Source: Acanthornis magna (taxonomy: Eukaryota > Chordata > Aves > Passeriformes > Acanthizidae). From it: DNA of 64,000 nt. Shown here piece after piece: positions 63,232 through 64,000 of this stretch. The position numbers and the translations under genes were made by a program. The first letter of the stretch is position 1. Every line of letters begins with the position of its first letter. Where the stretch lies: assembly GCA_036785705.1 (NCBI GenBank), contig JAWUZG010000084.1:4957001-5021000 (forward strand), written 5' to 3'. The notes under the pieces are model-generated. The model saw nothing but the letters and a program-made list of their open reading frames with translations. It did no database searches and had not been told where the DNA came from.

Positions 63232-64000
63232 TGTCCCATTTAGCTAGCAGAACCCCTGCACACAGTTTTACAGTAGTTTACAGGTGTGAGTGCTAAGTAC
63301 ATGATTCTATCGACTGCTGCTAGTCTGGAGTTTCTCGTGTGATCTTATTTCCCAAGAACTGGTGGGTTTTTAGGTGGATTCTCTGGGAGGTTTGTCACGG
63401 CAGGTGAACAGTGACAGCAATGACAGCAGCAGAGACCTGCCGTCCTGCCCTGAGACCAGCACAGGGACTGCAGCAGCATCCACTGTGGCAAAATTCCCCT
63501 CTGCTCTGCCCAAAACCTCAGTCATGAATGTCCCTGAAATTTCTGCCATATGTTTTGCCACGTTCTCACGTTATATGTGCACAAGCCCAAAATAAAAAAG
63601 ATCTGCTTGGAGTGTGCTTCAGATCCAGACATACTGATTGCAATCAAGTGGCCAGTTTTCCTGTTTCTGTAAGCTAAGGAAAGTCACCAAGGTTTTCCAG
63701 GTATCGGGCATGGCTCAGTGCCACACATCATTATGCAAATCTAGGGCTTAGAGCAACCTTGATAAATGGTGTGTTATGTGCATATAAATAGCTAACATTA
63801 CTACTTCCTCTTTTCCTTTCTGTACAACTCCCTTGCGAGCATCCCAGAAATGGCACATATCCAGAGGGTTCCCAATACCTTCAAGAAACACTTTCTCTTC
63901 AATGAATTATATCCTTAATTTAATGGCTTCTGACAATAACGTATTTTAGACCCCCTTTCCCAATGGGGAGAAATCCATGCTGGTTTTAAAAGTGTTAGGC

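Larger units (their letters stand above)
43051..64000. other. Intergenic region upstream of BMAL1
   Basis: About 21 kb is AT-rich, with no open frame over about 100 codons beyond the island shore and no recognisable exon. It contains one CR1 3' end (62971-63231), homopolymer runs and short palindromes. In mammals this side of BMAL1 leads to RASSF10 and TEAD1; neither is seen here. Distal enhancers or non-coding RNAs cannot be excluded by eye. Confidence 0.7.

Overview
This is vertebrate, almost certainly avian, nuclear DNA. It is AT-rich with one CpG island, contains chicken-repeat-1 (CR1) LINE fragments with the typical 3' end near 'attctatgattctatg', and carries a split gene on the minus strand. 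The gene is BMAL1 (ARNTL), the positive-arm bHLH-PAS transcription factor of the circadian clock. It was identified by reading exon by exon: the bHLH exon, the PAS exons, the N-terminal exon and the residue spacing of known modification sites all agree. No mobile system, operon, CRISPR array, RNA gene or virus was recognised.

Layout on the minus strand, from high to low coordinates. A CpG island (about 41.5-43.05 kb) holds the promoter and a non-coding first exon whose donor boundary is at 42221. The promoter carries two ROR/REV-ERB response elements (42376-42386 and 42334-42344), four CCAAT boxes and GC boxes. A 5'UTR intron region of about 25.5 kb follows (16708-42220). Ten coding exons then run from the ATG at 16699 down to 3667, giving residues 1-363 of a protein expected to be near 633 aa. 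The reading phases join without error across all ten exons. The window ends inside the next intron, so most of PAS-B and the C-terminal transactivation domain lie beyond position 1.

Upstream of the island (43.1-64 kb) I see no supportable protein-coding gene. It is AT-rich intergenic sequence with simple repeats and one clear CR1 3' end near 63 kb.

How the parts fit: BMAL1 pairs with CLOCK through bHLH and PAS domains to activate E-box genes, and ROR/REV-ERB proteins feed back on BMAL1 through ROREs in its promoter. The most interesting non-coding signals are an exact second copy of the promoter RORE inside the large intron (20255-20265), close to another nuclear-receptor half-site and an E-box hairpin; a perfect 32-bp inverted repeat at 17662-17693 and 18037-18068; a 21-nt microexon; a NAGNAG acceptor at exon 10; and paired cAMP-response elements about 0.5 kb upstream of the gene. 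All homology statements are from recognition by eye; no search was run.
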